Source: Comamonadaceae bacterium (GTDB lineage: Bacteria; Pseudomonadota; Gammaproteobacteria; Burkholderiales; Burkholderiaceae_C). Taken from it: a stretch of DNA of 5,906 nucleotides. Under the pieces are notes generated by a model, which saw only the letters and a list, made by a program, of their open reading frames with translations, was not told where the DNA came from and searched no databases. Below are positions 3,752 to 5,906 of this stretch, piece by piece (position 1 is the stretch's first letter; each line of letters opens with the position of its first letter). The stretch covers positions 1 to 5,906 of the forward strand of contig CANHGF010000176.1 in the NCBI GenBank assembly GCA_947460065.1, given 5' to 3'. The position numbers were made by a program, and so were the translations under genes.

Positions 3752-5521
3752 ATGGAAATCTCCAAGGCGGAACTGGCCAGCGCCGCTGCTGCCACCCCCA
3801 AAGACACCGAAATCATGGGCGCCGAAATCCTCGTGCGCTCGCTCATTGAGGAAAAGGTTGAGTTCATCTGGGGCTACCCCGGTGGCGCCGTCCTCTACAT
3901 CTACGACGCCCTGTACAAGCAGGACAAGATGCAGCATGTGCTGGTACGCCACGAGCAGGCGGCGGTCCATGCGGCTGACGGATATGCGCGTGCCACTGGC
4001 GAGGTGGGCGTAGCGCTTGTGACATCCGGCCCTGGCGTGACCAACGCGGTGACCGGGATTGCCACGGCCTATATGGACAGCATCCCCATGGTGATCATCA
4101 CCGGGCAGGTGCCGACCGCTGCCATCGGCCTTGATGCCTTTCAGGAGTGTGACACGGTGGGCATCACCCGGCCCATCGTCAAGCACAACTTCCTGGTCAA
4201 GGATGTGCGCGAGCTGGCCGGGGTCATGAAAAAGGCCTTCCACATCGCCCGCTCAGGCCGGCCCGGTCCTGTGGTAGTCGACATTCCCAAGGACGTCTCC
4301 CTCAAGAAGTGTGTCTACGAATATCCCGAGACGGTCGAGATGCGCAGCTACAACCCGGTGCGCAAGGGCCACGGTGGTCAGATCCGCAAGGCCTTGCAAC
4401 TGCTCATGGGGGCCAAGCGCCCCTATATCTATAGCGGCGGCGGCGTGCTTTTGTCCAACGCTTCGCAAGAGCTGCGCACGCTGGTGGATATGCTGGGCTA
4501 CCCCTGCACCAATACGCTGATGGGCTTGGGTGCATATCCTGCGACCGACCCCAAGTTCTTGGGCATGCTGGGCATGCACGGCACCATCGAGGCCAATAAC
4601 GCGATGCAGAACTGCGATGTGCTGATTGCCATCGGCGCACGTTTTGACGACCGGGTGATCGGCAATCCCAAGCATTTTGCGCAGAACGAGCGCAAGATCA
4701 TCCATATCGACATTGATCCCTCGAGCATCTCCAAGCGCGTCAAGGTCGACGTGCCCATCGTCGGTGACGTCAAGGACGTGCTCACCGAACTGCTGACCAT
4801 GATCCGCGAGTCTGGCCTCAAGCCCGATGCGCAGGCGCTGCAGCAGTGGTGGCAGACCATCGAAGGCTGGCGCAGCCGCGACTGCCTCAAGTACGACCGC
4901 GGCAACAAGGATGTGATCAAGCCGCAGATGGTGATCGAAACCCTCTGGAACATGACCCATGATGTCGACGCCTATGTGACCTCCGACGTCGGTCAGCATC
5001 AGATGTGGGCAGCCCAGTTCTATAAGTTTGACCAGCCGCGCCGCTGGATCAACTCCGGCGGCCTTGGCACCATGGGCGTGGGTATTCCTTATGCCATGGG
5101 CATCAAGCTGGCCAAGCCGGACAGCGAGGTCTACTGCGTCACGGGCGAAGGCTCGGTGCAAATGTGCATACAGGAGCTCTCCACCTGCCTGCAGTACAAC
5201 ACGCCGATCAAGGTGCTCTCGCTCAACAACCGGTACCTGGGCATGGTGCGCCAGTGGCAGGAGATCGAATATTCCGGCCGCTACAGCCACAGCTACATGG
5301 ATGCCCTGCCCAATTTCGTCAAACTCGCAGAAGCCTACGGCCATGTCGGGATGCTGATCGAGCGTCCTCAAGATGTGGAGCCGGCCCTGCGGGAGGCGCG
5401 CAAGCTCAAGGACCGCACCGTGTTCATGGACTTTCGCACTGACCCGACGGAAAACGTCTTCCCGATGGTGCAGGCCGGCAAGGGCATCACCGAAATGCTG
5501 CTGGGCAGCGAAGACCTCTGA
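3752..5521 (+). CDS. ilvI: Acetolactate synthase III, catalytic (large) subunit
   Basis: A 589-residue thiamine-diphosphate enzyme of full length. It condenses two pyruvates to 2-acetolactate, or pyruvate with 2-oxobutyrate, as the first common step of valine, leucine and isoleucine synthesis in the cytoplasm. The N-terminal ThDP-binding domain (about 22-185) has WGYPGGAVLYIYDAL (40-54), catalytic Glu68 in RHEQAAVHAADGYAR and SGPGVTNAVTGIATA (92-106). The central FAD-type domain (about 208-345) has YSGGGV (227-232) and IGARFDDRV (294-302). The C-terminal domain (about 390-560) has SDVGQHQMWAAQF (411-423) and the Mg/ThDP motif TGEGSVQM...LNN (464-493), with Glu466 where E. coli AHAS enzymes have Asp, and RQWQ (500-503), whose Trp502 matches the herbicide-site Trp of plant AHAS. 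The ATG has AAAGG six bases upstream. ilvH, the regulatory subunit, follows after 137 bases. Identity is secure. Confidence 0.97.
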   Translation: MEISKAELASAAAATPKDTEIMGAEILVRSLIEEKVEFIWGYPGGAVLYIYDALYKQDKMQHVLVRHEQAAVHAADGYARATGEVGVALVTSGPGVTNAVTGIATAYMDSIPMVIITGQVPTAAIGLDAFQECDTVGITRPIVKHNFLVKDVRELAGVMKKAFHIARSGRPGPVVVDIPKDVSLKKCVYEYPETVEMRSYNPVRKGHGGQIRKALQLLMGAKRPYIYSGGGVLLSNASQELRTLVDMLGYPCTNTLMGLGAYPATDPKFLGMLGMHGTIEANNAMQNCDVLIAIGARFDDRVIGNPKHFAQNERKIIHIDIDPSSISKRVKVDVPIVGDVKDVLTELLTMIRESGLKPDAQALQQWWQTIEGWRSRDCLKYDRGNKDVIKPQMVIETLWNMTHDVDAYVTSDVGQHQMWAAQFYKFDQPRRWINSGGLGTMGVGIPYAMGIKLAKPDSEVYCVTGEGSVQMCIQELSTCLQYNTPIKVLSLNNRYLGMVRQWQEIEYSGRYSHSYMDALPNFVKLAEAYGHVGMLIERPQDVEPALREARKLKDRTVFMDFRTDPTENVFPMVQAGKGITEMLLGSEDL

Positions 5522-5658
5522 ACTGCGCATCCAGTCGCTGTATCGGGAATCCGGCTCGGCTATGAAATGCCCGGGCCTCTTTGATTGACGAATCTATGGT
5601 CTGCCAAGTCTGCGCATTACCGTGCGTGGGGGAGGGCAGGGCAAATGAGGAAGCTGAT

Positions 5659-5906
5659 ATGAAACACATCATTGCCGTTTTGCTTGAAAACGAGCCCGGC
5701 GCTCTTTCCCGGGTGGTAGGCCTTTTCTCGGCCCGTGGCTACAACATCGAGTCGCTGACTGTTGCTCCCACCGAGGACCCGAGCCTGTCTCGCATGACCC
5801 TGCAGACCACTGGCTCGGACGACATCATTGAACAGATCACCAAGCACCTCAACCGCCTTATTGAAGTGGTCAAGGTGGTCGATCTGACCGAAGGCGCTTA
5901 CACCGA
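5659..5906 (+). CDS. ilvH: Acetolactate synthase III, regulatory (small) subunit, 5' part
   Basis: The first 82 codons of a gene that runs off the right edge; the full family length is about 163 residues. It opens MKHIIAVLLENEPGALSRVV and continues GLFSARGYNIESLTVAPTED (21-40), the N-terminal ACT domain that binds valine for feedback inhibition and activates the catalytic subunit. The match to E. coli IlvH is close across the whole visible part. The ATG at 5659 has a strong Shine-Dalgarno, GAGGAAG (5647-5653). The frame stays open upstream with another ATG at 5596-5598, but its 21-residue extension is Cys-rich and not seen in the family, so it was not used. It is probably co-transcribed with ilvI; the 137-base gap has no convincing terminator. 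Part of the C-terminal half lies outside the window. Confidence 0.96.
   Translation, partial: MKHIIAVLLENEPGALSRVVGLFSARGYNIESLTVAPTEDPSLSRMTLQTTGSDDIIEQITKHLNRLIEVVKVVDLTEGAYT

Noticed and set aside
4253..5530. Minus-strand open frame of 425 codons opposite ilvI
   Set aside because: It is the mirror of a strongly conserved gene and is His/Ala/Leu-rich without domain motifs, as typical for the antisense frame of high-GC genes.
5562..5588. Eight-codon ORF (MKCPGLFD) between ilvI and ilvH
   Set aside because: Too short, with no Shine-Dalgarno and no regulatory context; chance is the simpler explanation.
5596..5658. Extended ilvH start at ATG 5596
   Set aside because: The added MVCQVCALPCVGEG-type segment does not resemble IlvH N-termini, whereas ATG 5659 gives the usual start and has a strong GAGGAAG site.

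Overview
The window looks like a chromosomal piece from a betaproteobacterium of the order Burkholderiales, most likely the family Comamonadaceae. The protein sequences (a family-typical RDD protein, an ECF sigma factor opening MATEKELSDFL, DUF3619, DUF3106, acetolactate synthase III), the high GC content with GC-rich third codon positions, and the gene order all fit that group. The genus cannot be told from this window.

Layout. At the left edge (52-183, + strand) lies the C-terminal end of a PII nitrogen-regulatory protein (glnB type). Its reading frame and its homology break off about 75-80 bases into the window, so it looks truncated or joined to unrelated sequence. Converging on it, six genes run leftward on the minus strand from 3439 to 197: ECF sigma factor, DUF3619 membrane protein, exported DUF3106 protein, RDD membrane protein, DgkA-family kinase and a LOG/TIGR00730 protein. 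Three junctions are 4-base stop/start overlaps and the other two gaps are 33 and 60 bases, so the six may be co-transcribed. The first three form a compact, poorly characterised unit: a sigma factor, a single-pass membrane protein placed where an anti-sigma factor would be, and an exported protein with an 18-residue repeat.

A 312-base divergent intergenic region (3440-3751) follows. It holds dyad symmetries upstream of the sigma gene, a candidate extended -10 element facing right, a hairpin and a possible 15-codon ORF ahead of the ilv genes. On the plus strand the complete acetolactate synthase catalytic subunit (ilvI, 3752-5521) is followed after 137 bases by the start of its regulatory subunit (ilvH, 5659 to the window end). 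Together they make the first enzyme of branched-chain amino acid synthesis.

No RNA genes, CRISPR arrays, insertion sequences or convincing rho-independent terminators were seen. Most of the window is conserved chromosome. The points most worth a second look are the broken glnB end, the sigma/DUF3619/DUF3106 unit with its repeat, a Glu-to-Gln change at a catalytic-site position of DgkA, and TTG initiation in three of the six leftward genes.
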